Part shown: positions 17,537 through 24,480 of the stretch, piece after piece
Layout of the letters: every line of letters begins with the position of its first letter
Position numbering within the stretch: the stretch's first letter is position 1
NCBI GenBank assembly: GCA_035297265.1
Contig: DATGZH010000034.1
Location: forward strand, 19,977-83,976
Source of the DNA: DATGZH01 sp035297265
Lineage (GTDB): Bacteria; Actinomycetota; Acidimicrobiia; Acidimicrobiales; RAAP-2
DNA length: 64,000 nt
Direction of reading: 5' to 3'
Notes under the pieces: model-generated
Told to the model about the DNA's origin: nothing
Database searches by the model: none
Seen by the model: the letters and a program-made list of their open reading frames with translations, nothing else
Program-made: the position numbers and the translations under genes

Positions 17537-18301
17537 TCAGTCGACGGTGACGAGCAGCGGTCGCGGCTCTCGGTTCTTGCCCCACACGATGGTGACGCCG
17601 TCACCGCGCATCATCGCCAAGAAGCGGGTGACCGAGAAGAAGATGGCAACGGCCGTCAGCCCATAGGTGATCGCCATCCGTTCGAGCACGAAGGCTCGGA
17701 GCGAGGATGAGACGAGGAGCCAGAAGACGATCCCGGCGTTGAGCATGAGGACGGCCGCCCAGAGCAGCGAGATCCGGATGAAGAAGCGCTGGACCAGCGG
17801 TCGAGCCATGACCTCGGGGCCAATGGGGCAGAAGTCGTGGGCAAATCGCTGGGTGACGGGGCGTCCGATGATGGCCGAGCCCACCAGGACGAGGGACACC
17901 ACTACCGCCGTGGCGAGGGGCTGGGCGAAGTACAAGAAGGCGCTCCCCGTGACGAAGGACACCGCGGTGCGGACCGTGAGCAGGATCGTCCCGAGGGCAA
18001 GCAGCATCGAGACACGCTCCCCCCGCTTGAGCCTCCGGACCAGGGCCAGGTAGGACCAGGCCAGGGCGGCGATGAGCGCCTCGCGGAAGCCGCCGATCAC
18101 AAGTACGGAGTAGAAGAGGGCGAAGGGGACTATCACCCCTTCGATCACTACCGGGCACGCGTGGCGCAGTGCCGCTCGGGGCGCGGGGAGGTCAAGGCGC
18201 GCTCCCTGTGACCCGTCGGGAGCCGAGAGGGCGAGGGGGGTCAGCCTCCGGGCCACAGGGGTGACCGGGATGCAGAGTCGGCCGGGAGGTGGATGAGCCA
18301 C
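17537..18301 (-). CDS. VC0807-like integral membrane protein
   Basis: Up to 254 residues. Five or six hydrophobic segments follow residue 50, including VIVPFALFYSVLVIGG, AALAWSYLAL, SVFVTG-type AVSFVTGSAFLYFAQP, and LLWAAVLMLNAGIVFWLLV. The RRLKRGERVSMLL loop and GRPVTQRFAHDFCPIGPEV segment match a widespread family of uncharacterised membrane proteins (VC0807 type). The first 45 residues are not typical of the family, so translation may begin internally near residue 40. It lies in the inner membrane; function unknown. It is 72 bases upstream of the RibD-like gene on the same strand. Confidence 0.75.
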   Translation of the reverse strand: MAHPPPGRLCIPVTPVARRLTPLALSAPDGSQGARLDLPAPRAALRHACPVVIEGVIVPFALFYSVLVIGGFREALIAALAWSYLALVRRLKRGERVSMLLALGTILLTVRTAVSFVTGSAFLYFAQPLATAVVVSLVLVGSAIIGRPVTQRFAHDFCPIGPEVMARPLVQRFFIRISLLWAAVLMLNAGIVFWLLVSSSLRAFVLERMAITYGLTAVAIFFSVTRFLAMMRGDGVTIVWGKNREPRPLLVTVD

Positions 18302-18318
18302 GCCAAGTACCGGTGCAG

Positions 18319-18356
18319 CCTCGGCCGGTCCGGGCGCAAGCCCGCACCGGCCGAGG
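18319..18356 (-). terminator. Strong hairpin terminator downstream of the cold-shock gene
   Basis: The outer stem CCTCGGCCGGT (18319-18329) pairs with ACCGGCCGAGG (18346-18356). After a C-C mismatch an inner 5-bp stem CGGGC/GCCCG closes on a GCAA tetraloop. It begins 6 bases beyond the cold-shock stop codon on the minus strand. Confidence 0.7.
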
Positions 18357-18362
18357 GTCTCG

Positions 18363-18566
18363 TCAGATCGCCCGGACGCTCTTGGCCTGCGGGCCCTTGG
18401 GTCCTTGCTCGGTCTCGTAGGAGACCCGCTGCTCTTCCATCAGTTCGCGGTAGCCCGAGCCCTCGATTGACGAGTAGTGGGCGAACACATCAGGCGACCC
18501 GTCGTCGGGGGTGATGAACCCGAAGCCCTTCGTCGCGTTGAACCACTTCACAGTGCCTTCGGCCAT
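18363..18566 (-). CDS. cspA: Cold-shock domain protein
   Basis: A 67-residue single cold-shock domain, full length. RNP1 is KGFGFI, RNP2 is DVFAHYS, and the protein opens AEGTVKWFNATKGFGF as all bacterial Csp proteins do. It binds single-stranded RNA and DNA and acts as an RNA chaperone. It is one gene with its own terminator (18319-18356). The upstream leader contains GGAGG about 14 bases from the ATG and a nearer AAGG; the start is fixed by family length. The gene symbol denotes the family only, because actinobacteria carry several paralogues. Confidence 0.95.
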   Translation of the reverse strand: MAEGTVKWFNATKGFGFITPDDGSPDVFAHYSSIEGSGYRELMEEQRVSYETEQGPKGPQAKSVRAI

Positions 18567-18890
18567 GCCCTTACCTCATTCCTCCACGCATATTTCTTGC
18601 GGGAGAACCCGTAGGTGACCGGCAACGGCGCGCGGCCTGCGTGAATCCCGCCGCGAACTGACCGCCATGCTAGTCGATGGAGAGAGCGGGCGGCGGGCGG
18701 TGGCGCTCCCAGGCACCGAGTGGCCGCTCACTCTCGTCAGCGGCCCTCCAGCCCATCAATATTGAGACCTGCCGAATTGACGGACGTCAAGGGATGGCAC
18801 CCGTTGCCGCACGTTGCATCTCCTGCGTGGAGCCGGGCAACTGTCCGCAGCCTGTCCCCGCACGTCGACTGGTCGCACGAGTCTCCGAGC
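18567..18890. other. Intergenic region upstream of the cold-shock gene
   Basis: This stretch should contain the cold-shock promoter and 5' leader on the minus strand. No convincing gene, repeat or clear promoter hexamers could be picked out by eye. Confidence 0.4.
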
Positions 18891-19118
18891 TCACTGACCT
18901 CGTAGCACTCGAGAGTTGGCAATGTCACGAAGCCGTGACTGGGCGTTGAGCCACTCAGTCGATCGGCTGACTCGATCTTCAGGCAGGATGTGGTGCAACC
19001 CGGTAGGGCTGTCAGTTCGGGCACCGCACCGTCGGCAGACTGGTATGCGACCATTCGTTTCGGGTGCATGGTCCTGGTCTAGCTGAGCGGCAACGTGCAC
19101 GGACTCAGATGAGGTCAT
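18891..19118 (-). CDS. Small CxxC-containing hypothetical protein
   Basis: A 75-residue product starting at an ATG at 19118 that is preceded by AGGGAG with 5-6 bases spacing, which decides it over the longer frame to 19184. The centre holds CRRCGARTD, a zinc-ribbon-like knuckle with one Cys pair, then GLHHILPEDRV and a basic helix (SRLRDIANSRVL). I recognise no family. Codon third positions are less G/C than in core genes, matching the surrounding accessory DNA. It could be a nucleic-acid-binding or regulatory peptide, but that is a guess. It lies between the cold-shock gene and IS481 copy B. Confidence 0.45.
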   Translation of the reverse strand: MTSSESVHVAAQLDQDHAPETNGRIPVCRRCGARTDSPTGLHHILPEDRVSRSTEWLNAQSRLRDIANSRVLRGQ

Positions 19119-19239
19119 GGTTCTCCCTGTGGACGCACCTGTCGAATCGCAGAGCCCGAAGATGACGCACGCTGCAAAAGGCAAGGCTTGTCCTTCGCTC
19201 TACCCTACGCCCAAGCAATGAAGGGCCATGGCCGGCCCC

Positions 19240-19448
19240 CGCTGGGCTACCGGAGACGGCTCGACCCCATCGGGATCGGCGCTGCCTACGAGATTTGGCT
19301 CGGGCCATGCTCGTCGAGGATCACGAGATCGAGATCCTGGCCCCCGACGGCCCACCGCTCCGGGGCCTGGTCCTCGACCCGGACCGGGACTACCAGCCCC
19401 AGGCCTGAGCTGGGGTTCTGGCGGTCTCCGATGTCTCGCGACATCACA
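19240..19448 (+). mobile_element. IS481-type transposase 3' remnant and element end, copy B
   Basis: One frame reads RRRLDPIGIGAAYE, and after a frameshift another reads MLVEDHEIEILAPDG and LVLDPDRDYQPQA before a TGA at 19406. These are the characteristic C-terminal blocks of IS481-family transposases. The 3' flank AGCTGGGGTTC and the palindrome ATGTCTCGCGACAT (19431-19444) with CACA equal those of copy A at 16620-16825. The transposase N-terminus and the other element end are not present nearby. Confidence 0.7.
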
Positions 19449-19472
19449 GAACGCCCGGACAAGACTCGGATC

Positions 19473-19491
19473 GCGAAGCACGGTTTAGGAA
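19473..19491 (+). repeat. Attachment-site-like repeat, distal copy
   Basis: The 19-mer GCGAAGCACGGTTTAGGAA matches 18 of 19 bases of tRNA-Arg at 21771-21789, in the same orientation. The matched part is the anticodon arm and variable loop, the usual crossover site of tyrosine integrases. The segment between the copies carries the toxin-antitoxin-like pair and the IS3 remnant. Confidence 0.6.
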
Positions 19492-19831
19492 TGGCACAAG
19501 GACCGTCCACGCAATCGGTTCTCGTGACGTTCTCCCTGGTGATCGGGGGTACGCCGTCCAGCCAATCAACTCCAGTCTTTGGGAATCCAGGCAGGGGATT
19601 CCCAAGGGATTCCCAAGACCGCTCGACTGGGTGGGCCGGCGAGTCGTCTGGGGCTCCGCATGTCGCCAACGGGCGTTCTGCCGATCGGTGACCCGGCGGT
19701 GCAGCCCGCCGCGGGGGTACGTCGATGCGGCAACCAACATCCCGCTGAGGTGCCACCACGGTCCTGGCCCCCACGAATCGTCGGCAGGAATGAAGGCCCA
19801 CCGGCGGCAGCGATCTCGGATGGCCAGCCCC

Positions 19832-19867
19832 TGGACCGGTATATAGACGATCGTATATAGTACCTGT
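19832..19867 (+). promoter_or_regulatory. Promoter/operator of the XRE-nucleotidyltransferase pair
   Basis: TGGACC (19832-19837) and TATAGT (19856-19861) are 18 bases apart. The -10 box ends 6 bases before the ATG at 19868, and there is no Shine-Dalgarno sequence, so the mRNA is probably leaderless. ACGATCGT (19847-19854) is a perfect palindrome, flanked by ATATAG on both sides, placed where a bound regulator would block the -10 box. This fits autoregulation by the XRE protein. Confidence 0.55.
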
Positions 19868-20215
19868 ATGGGGTCTCGTCTCGTCAGCAGTCCGACCGTT
19901 GCCGGAAGCTTGATCGTCTATGCACGCCTGCGGGCCCAGATCACGCAGCGCGAGCTCGCCCATCGACTCGGTGTGGCTCAGTCGGTGGTGTCTGCGTATG
20001 AGTCCGGACGTCGGCAACCGACCGTTCCTACCTTGATGCGGATCTTGGCCGCAGCCGGGTTCGATCTTCGCCTCCGGATTGAGCCCCACGATGATCATGA
20101 CGAGGTGCTGGAAGCATTGGAGAGGCAACGTCCTCTCCATGAGCAGGAGATCTGGCGTGACCGACAGCGTGAAATTGTCGATGCCAATCGAAAGAGGCTT
20201 GAAGTCCGAGCATGA
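19868..20215 (+). CDS. XRE-family HTH regulator, putative antitoxin
   Basis: A 115-residue protein. Residues about 17-70 form an XRE/Cro-type helix-turn-helix (LRAQITQRELAHRLGVAQS, then VVSAYESGRRQPTVPTLMRI). The C-terminal 40 residues (HDEVLEALERQRPLHEQ...) form a charged helix that could bind the partner. The start is placed at the ATG directly after a promoter, without a ribosome site. The stop overlaps the next ATG as ATGA. Small size, overlap and operator point to the regulator/antitoxin of a two-gene module. Confidence 0.8.
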   Translation: MGSRLVSSPTVAGSLIVYARLRAQITQRELAHRLGVAQSVVSAYESGRRQPTVPTLMRILAAAGFDLRLRIEPHDDHDEVLEALERQRPLHEQEIWRDRQREIVDANRKRLEVRA

Positions 20216-20778
20216 CCGAGTCGGGGTCGGAAGAGTTCGATGCGGCGAGGATCATTGCCACTCTCAATCGCCATGGGGTTCGCTACGTCGTCATTGGCGC
20301 ACTCGCCGCCCAGCTGCACGGGGCGCCTATCCCTCGGACGCGCGATATCGATGTCACGCCCGCTACGGACCGTGACAACCTAGAGCGGTTGTCCGCCGCA
20401 TTGCACGAGCTGAGAGCTCGCATCAGGACGGCTGATGTACCCGAGGGTCTCAAGTTTGATCACGACGGCGCGTCATTGTCTCGGGCTCGGGTCTGGAATC
20501 TGACGACTCCTTTTGGCGAGTTCGACCTGTCCTTCGTGCCGAGCGGAACGGAAGGATATGACGATCTCCTTCGACGAGCCCACACCGTTGAGGCTTACGG
20601 GGAGATGGTCCCTGTCGCCGATCTCGATGACATCATCAGGTCAAAGGAGGCCGCTGGAAGACCGAAGGACATTCTGCACCTTCCGATACTGCTACAGACC
20701 AGTGACCGCCTCCGAGATCAGCGGGAGCATCCTCGACGGGAAAACGAACGGGACACCGATCTCGAACTCGGATCATGA
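20212..20778 (+). CDS. Nucleotidyltransferase-fold protein, putative toxin
   Basis: A 188-residue protein with the nucleotidyltransferase signature: GVRYVVIGALAAQLHG, then RTRDIDVTP carrying the D.D metal pair, and a later FDLSFVPSG strand with the third Asp. This matches the AbiEii/MNT-like group of minimal nucleotidyltransferases that act as toxins or resistance factors. The last 30 residues are highly charged (RDQREHPRRENERD) and may be altered by the adjacent insertion. It overlaps the XRE gene by 4 bases. Such pairs transfer nucleotides to tRNA or protein targets; the specific target here is unknown. A toxin role is inference. Confidence 0.75.
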   Translation: MTESGSEEFDAARIIATLNRHGVRYVVIGALAAQLHGAPIPRTRDIDVTPATDRDNLERLSAALHELRARIRTADVPEGLKFDHDGASLSRARVWNLTTPFGEFDLSFVPSGTEGYDDLLRRAHTVEAYGEMVPVADLDDIIRSKEAAGRPKDILHLPILLQTSDRLRDQREHPRRENERDTDLELGS

Positions 20779-20849
20779 ACGGATCGCTGAACCCTTAAGC
20801 GGCTCTAGCGTCACGACCCTCTCCTTCGTGGCGTCCAGTATGATGCTGA

Positions 20850-20994
20850 ACCCACCCCCGTCGCTCACCTCGGTCGCCGGGCCCGGGCGGCACCCGAGGG
20901 CCTCACCCCGGGAGCGGCGGTGATAGATCGTCGAGCGCGGGGCCCCGGTGACCCTGCAGACGGTGGCGAGGGGGACACCGATCTCGGCGCTCAC
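20850..20994 (-). pseudogene. Truncated IS3-family transposase OrfB
   Basis: OrfB begins at an ATG at 20994 that overlaps the OrfA stop. It reads SAEIGVPLATVCRVTGAPRS, then STIYHRR and RPGPATEVSD, the usual OrfB N-terminus, then diverges. The whole DDE catalytic domain is missing; the open frame drifts on to a stop at 20773 next to the nucleotidyltransferase gene. The element is therefore inactive. Confidence 0.7.
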
Positions 20995-21338
20995 CTCGGC
21001 CGCTTCTGTGGCGGCATCGAGACCCCCCTTTTTTCGGCCACCTTCTTCCAGATCTCATTCTCGAGCGTGAGCTCGCCGATCTTGCGTTCGGCCTCCCGCA
21101 GGCGTCGGTCGTCTTCGGTCGTGGCCTGGCGACCCTTCAGAGCCTCCTTGCCGGCGTCCAAGAACTCATCACGCCAGGCGGCGATCCTGTGCGCCTCCAC
21201 CCCGAGCTCCCGACTCAGGGCCTCGAGCTTCTCGCCCCGCAACAGGCGCAAGACGACTTCCATCTTGCGGCCGGCTGACCACCTCGGCTTGGAGCGGAAG
21301 TCCTCAGTTCCTTCGTTGTCCACCGTCATGAGCGCCAT
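20991..21338 (-). CDS. IS3-family transposase OrfA
   Basis: A 115-residue OrfA. Residues 20-60 hold the transposase helix-turn-helix (AGRKMEVVLRLLRGEKLEAL, RELGVEAHRIAAWRDEFL), and residues 75-105 a leucine-zipper helix (RLREAERKIGELTLENEIWKK). OrfA binds the element ends but cannot move the element without OrfB, which is truncated at 20850. It has intact reading and A/T-poorer codons than the adjacent toxin-like genes. The upstream flank to 21400 carries GGTGTCCAACTACCCAGGG, probably the left end of the element. Confidence 0.85.
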   Translation of the reverse strand: MALMTVDNEGTEDFRSKPRWSAGRKMEVVLRLLRGEKLEALSRELGVEAHRIAAWRDEFLDAGKEALKGRQATTEDDRRLREAERKIGELTLENEIWKKVAEKRGVSMPPQKRPR

Positions 21339-21747
21339 CTTGGCCCTCCTCTATTCGGTGTCCAACTACCCAGGGTGCGCGAGACCCCGTGCTGTGACCT
21401 CTGGCCTTTGAAGACCTGCAATCCACTGCGTCCACTCCGTCGTCAACCCCGTTCTGTGCAGCTCGTGACCAAAATCTGATCACGTCGTCCAGCTGCCCTA
21501 GTCGTCGCGAAGTCACCACCTTTCGTACGCTCGGCTCAGCCCCCTGCGGCAGTTGGGTCCGCATCGACCAAGGGTGGTCCGCCCCGCCGAACACAGGCCG
21601 ACTCACCGTCACCAGCTGGACTCGCGGCAACGCCTTTCAAGCGCCACCCTGGCGGTCCATCCTGACGGGGTCCCAAAGAACCCCTTATTGCGTTCCTCGG
21701 AGCTCCGAGGCAGTGGCGTTTAGGCGTCTTACCTGGCATTTTCTTAG
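21339..21747. other. Region between the IS3 remnant and tRNA-Arg
   Basis: No plausible gene was seen here on either strand. The first 60 bases probably include the IS3 end. The rest lacks coding periodicity and any recognisable integrase remnant. Confidence 0.4.
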
Positions 21748-21820
21748 CGCCCCCGGCAGGATTCGAACCTGCGACGCACGGTTTAGGAAACCGACGCTCT
21801 ATCCCCTGAGCTACGGGGGC
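21748..21820 (-). tRNA. tRNA-Arg (anticodon CCT)
   Basis: The minus strand folds into a full 73-base cloverleaf: acceptor GCCCCCG/CGGGGGC, D-arm GCTC/GAGC, anticodon loop TTCCTAA, 5-base variable loop GCGTC, T-arm GCAGG/CCTGC with TTCGAAT loop, and discriminator G. The anticodon CCT reads AGG (Arg). The anticodon stem has one T-T mismatch at its base. CCA is not encoded. Part of the gene is duplicated at 19473. Confidence 0.95.
21771..21789 (+). repeat. Attachment-site-like repeat, tRNA copy
   Basis: GCGACGCACGGTTTAGGAA inside tRNA-Arg(CCT) matches the distal copy at 19473-19491 with one mismatch at position 5. The tRNA remains intact, as expected of the site retained after integration. Confidence 0.6.
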
Positions 21821-22308
21821 TCGCCCACCATTGTGGCCGAGGGCCGTGGCCCGACCGTCCCCCCTCGGGCGAAGGCCCGAACCGCCGCTCCCTGCCCGCC
21901 GAGGCCGGCCTGCCTGGGACCCTCGTCGGCGCGGCCGCCGAGGCCCGGTGGATCCGGCAGGAGCCCGAGGGCGTGCGGTCCGACGCCCCGTCCGGCTCGA
22001 CGTCAGGGCGGCGAACACTGCCGCCTCGCCGTCGCACCCTCGCCGCACCGGTACCCCTAGCGCATCTGCATCAGGTGGCCTGCCGCAGACGCGTCAATCC
22101 GTGATCCGCGACGTTGGCTATTCGGTGTCCGCCGATACGCCAGAACGGTTTGCAAGCCTTCGTCATGGACCTTCGAGGGCGATCAGTTGATACTGAAGGC
22201 AAGGAACAACCGATCGGTAACCAACACGGTTGATCGTGGCCTGCCCTCCCCGGCGACGAGCTAGACGTACTCAGTTGCGTGGCGGACCGGTAACAGAGGA
22301 GCGGCAGC
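21821..22308. other. Intergenic region between tRNA-Arg and the signal peptidase gene
   Basis: No coherent gene was found. The last 100 bases should contain the signal peptidase promoter. A weak, asymmetric inverted repeat (CGATC at 22211 with GATCG ending 22236) is the only structure seen. Confidence 0.4.
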
Positions 22309-23142
22309 ATGGGAGCGATTACTGATGTGCGGCGTGGCCGCTCACAGCGCTCCGCGTCGACCTCCGGTCAGGAGCCAGCAGGCGCCGACGGCGCACTGCT
22401 GACGAGCGGGCTCACGCCCGAGATGGATGAATGTCTCGGGCAACTGCCGGAGGCCGGCTACGCCGCCCTTCTCGATTCGGCCCTCGAGGACGAGGGCCGT
22501 GCGGCGCTGAAGACGGACAGGGACGATCCGTCGACAGGTCTCTCCCTCCTCCTCCACGAGGAGGAGGAGGAGGGAGCCGCGTCCGAGGGCGACGAGGGCG
22601 GTGTCGCCACCTCGCAATGGCCGCGGCGGCTCCTCAAGCTCGGCCGGATCGTGATCACCGTCTTCGTGGTCGCCGTGGCCGCCTGCTCGGCCCTGGTCGC
22701 GGTGGTCACCTTCTCGTTCCATCTGGGCATCCGACCGGTGCTGAGCGGGAGCATGCAGCCGACCTTCGACCCGGGCTGGGCCATCGTCACCCGACCGGTG
22801 CCGGTGTCCGAGCTCCACAAGGGCATGGTGGTCGTCTTCACGCCACCGGGCAAGGGTGCACCCTACGCCCACCGGATCGTGAGCGTGAGCGGGCCGAAGA
22901 ACGCCCCTGTCATCACCACCAAGGGCGACTTCAACAAGCAGATCGACCCGTGGCGAGCCCGTCTCACGGGCAAGACCATCCCTGAGGTCATCGGGGCCGT
23001 GCCGTGGCTCGGCAACCTCCTCGTGGACATCCAGCACCGGGCGATCAAGCTCTCACTGATCCTCCTGGGCGGCCTGGCCGTCGCCGTCTTCGGCGCCTGG
23101 GCCATTCTCCGCCCGTACGACGACGGAGCGCCTTTGGACTGA
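22309..23142 (+). CDS. sipW: SipW-type (ER-type) signal peptidase I
   Basis: A 277-residue protein. After a long, acidic N-terminal extension (residues 1-105, with a run of five Glu) comes one membrane segment (about residues 113-137). The catalytic Ser148 sits in LSGSMQPTFD, and His188 in YAHRIVSV replaces the Lys of ordinary bacterial signal peptidases, the mark of the SipW/ER type. Asp207 in TTKGDFNKQID completes the site. A second membrane helix lies at residues 247-267. The two genes downstream encode proteins with SipW-type signal sequences, so it should process them outside the membrane. The 105-residue cytoplasmic extension is unusual for the family. Confidence 0.88.
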   Translation: MGAITDVRRGRSQRSASTSGQEPAGADGALLTSGLTPEMDECLGQLPEAGYAALLDSALEDEGRAALKTDRDDPSTGLSLLLHEEEEEGAASEGDEGGVATSQWPRRLLKLGRIVITVFVVAVAACSALVAVVTFSFHLGIRPVLSGSMQPTFDPGWAIVTRPVPVSELHKGMVVVFTPPGKGAPYAHRIVSVSGPKNAPVITTKGDFNKQIDPWRARLTGKTIPEVIGAVPWLGNLLVDIQHRAIKLSLILLGGLAVAVFGAWAILRPYDDGAPLD

Positions 23143-23223
23143 TGCAGCGCTAACAGGTCGTTCCAAAAGTTCCTTACTTGTTTTGTTCTTTCCGTTTCTA
23201 TCCACTGAGAAGGAGATGAGAAA

Positions 23224-23889
23224 ATGGCGGACGGTTCCAAGCGAATCGTTGGACATCGGAGGGGTCGAGTCATTCTGGCCGGCCTTTTCGCCATGTCGGT
23301 GGGCCTGGTCACGGCGGCGGGCGTCTACGCCGGGCTCTCGGCGACGGCGACCGGGTCGGAGCAAGTGACTTCGGGCTCACTGAACCTGACGCTGAGCGCC
23401 GACGTCGGCGCCGGCTTCAGCAACTTCGCCGGCAAGATGGCTCCCGGGGACGTCGACAACGTCTACGTCAACCTGAACAACACCGGGACCCTGGCCTCGG
23501 CCGCCGGCATGACCCTCTGGGTCGTCGGCGCTCCGGTGAACGCCCTGACCAACGGCTCGGCGCCGGGTGAGGGCCTCACGGTCACGATCACACAGTGCTC
23601 CGTGGCCTGGACGCTCGGCACCGGGGCCTGCTCGGGGTCGACCACCAACATCCTGAGCTCCACCCAGATCAGCACGATGAACACGGCGGGCACTGCGGTC
23701 AGCCTGTCCAATGTGCCGTCCCTGGCGGCGAGCGGCCTGCTGGCCCACCTGCAGGTGAGCCTCTCGCTCGTCGGCACGGAGACGTCCACCAATGGCGTCG
23801 CTCCCAGCCCGACGATCCAGGGCCTGACCACGACCCTGACCTACACGTTCACCGAGCTGCAGCGTGCAGCGGTCACGACCAACCAGTAA
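23224..23889 (+). CDS. TasA/camelysin-like secreted protein, SipW substrate (first copy)
   Basis: A 221-residue protein preceded by AAGGAG and an A/T-rich, pyrimidine-rich leader (23143-23223) that stands out against the GC-rich surroundings. The signal peptide (RVILAGLFAMSVGLVTAAGV) ends with the SipW-type segment YAGLSATATGSEQVTSG. The mature part is beta-rich with repeated Asn/Thr/Gly, one Cys pair (TQCSVAW, TGACSG) and ends TTNQ. TasA and camelysin relatives form extracellular fibres in Bacillus biofilms; a fibre or surface role here is inference. It follows the signal peptidase by 81 bases. Confidence 0.82.
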   Translation: MADGSKRIVGHRRGRVILAGLFAMSVGLVTAAGVYAGLSATATGSEQVTSGSLNLTLSADVGAGFSNFAGKMAPGDVDNVYVNLNNTGTLASAAGMTLWVVGAPVNALTNGSAPGEGLTVTITQCSVAWTLGTGACSGSTTNILSSTQISTMNTAGTAVSLSNVPSLAASGLLAHLQVSLSLVGTETSTNGVAPSPTIQGLTTTLTYTFTELQRAAVTTNQ

Positions 23890-24451
23890 CGCTGGAAGGT
23901 CAGCACTACCTACTGGCTACCGCCATGCAGCCAGGATCGCCACTGCGGTGGCGATCCTGGCGCTGGCGGTAGTCGCCGCGCCCATCGCCGCCGGGGGCGC
24001 CTCGAAATTGACGGGCGTCGCCACGGGGAGCGAGCAGGTGACGAGCGGCACCTGGGGGGCCTCAGCCTCGCCCACCTCCTTCTCGTTCAACTCGAACACC
24101 GAGATGACCTCGACGGTCGCCAACACCGGGACCATCGCCATCACCCAGATCTCCTACACCGTGACGATCTCCACCCCCGCCGGGGGCAACCCCAGGCTCA
24201 CCCTCTTCGTGTGCACCGTCCCGTGGAACGCCAGCCACAAGTGCACCGGCACCCAGGCCCAGATCGGCGGCACCTACACGAAGGGCACCGTGACGACCAG
24301 CCCCTCCAATGAGGTCCCGGCGGTCGGCGGCGACGTCTACCTCCAGGCCACGAGCGCCGCCGTGAAGGCCGGCACCACGGTGACGATGACCCTCTCCCTC
24401 GCCGTGTCCTCCGCCACCCAGATCCGGGCCCCCATCACCACCAACCAGTAG
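23864..24451 (+). CDS. TasA/camelysin-like secreted protein, SipW substrate (second copy)
   Basis: A 195-residue protein if the GTG at 23864 is used, overlapping the previous gene by 26 bases. There is no other upstream start in frame; the tempting ATG at 23925 is out of frame and soon stops, and an internal GTG at 23948 would remove the basic n-region. The signal peptide (AVAILALAVVAAPIAAGGA) leads to ATGSEQVTSG, identical in ten residues to the first copy though six of the ten codons differ. The mature part has a Cys pair (LFVCTVP, SHKCTGT) and also ends TTNQ. A perfect hairpin at 23931-23960 lies in the signal-peptide codons. Confidence 0.75.
   Translation: MQRSRPTSNAGRSALPTGYRHAARIATAVAILALAVVAAPIAAGGASKLTGVATGSEQVTSGTWGASASPTSFSFNSNTEMTSTVANTGTIAITQISYTVTISTPAGGNPRLTLFVCTVPWNASHKCTGTQAQIGGTYTKGTVTTSPSNEVPAVGGDVYLQATSAAVKAGTTVTMTLSLAVSSATQIRAPITTNQ
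23931..23960 (+). promoter_or_regulatory. Perfect 13-bp hairpin in the start of the second TasA-like gene
   Basis: CCAGGATCGCCAC (23931-23943) and its exact complement (23948-23960) enclose the loop TGCG. No T-tract follows, so it is not a standard terminator. It would sit between the stop of the first substrate gene and the body of the second, and could lower expression of the second or protect the upstream mRNA. Confidence 0.55.
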
Positions 24452-24480
24452 GACCTCGTCCCCGCCGCCCCCCGAAGGGC

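Noticed and set aside
21351..22130. Exact 13-base repeat CTATTCGGTGTCC at 21351 and 22118.
   Set aside because: Same orientation, no matching flanks and no element between them that it would bound; could be chance or a minor IS scar.
22211..22236. Inverted repeat CGATC..GATCG upstream of the signal peptidase gene.
   Set aside because: Arms are interrupted by a 3-base bulge and the stem is short; not convincing as an operator or riboswitch.
23925..23970. ATG at 23925 as start of the second TasA-like protein.
   Set aside because: It is out of frame, yields a Trp-rich peptide and stops after 15 codons.
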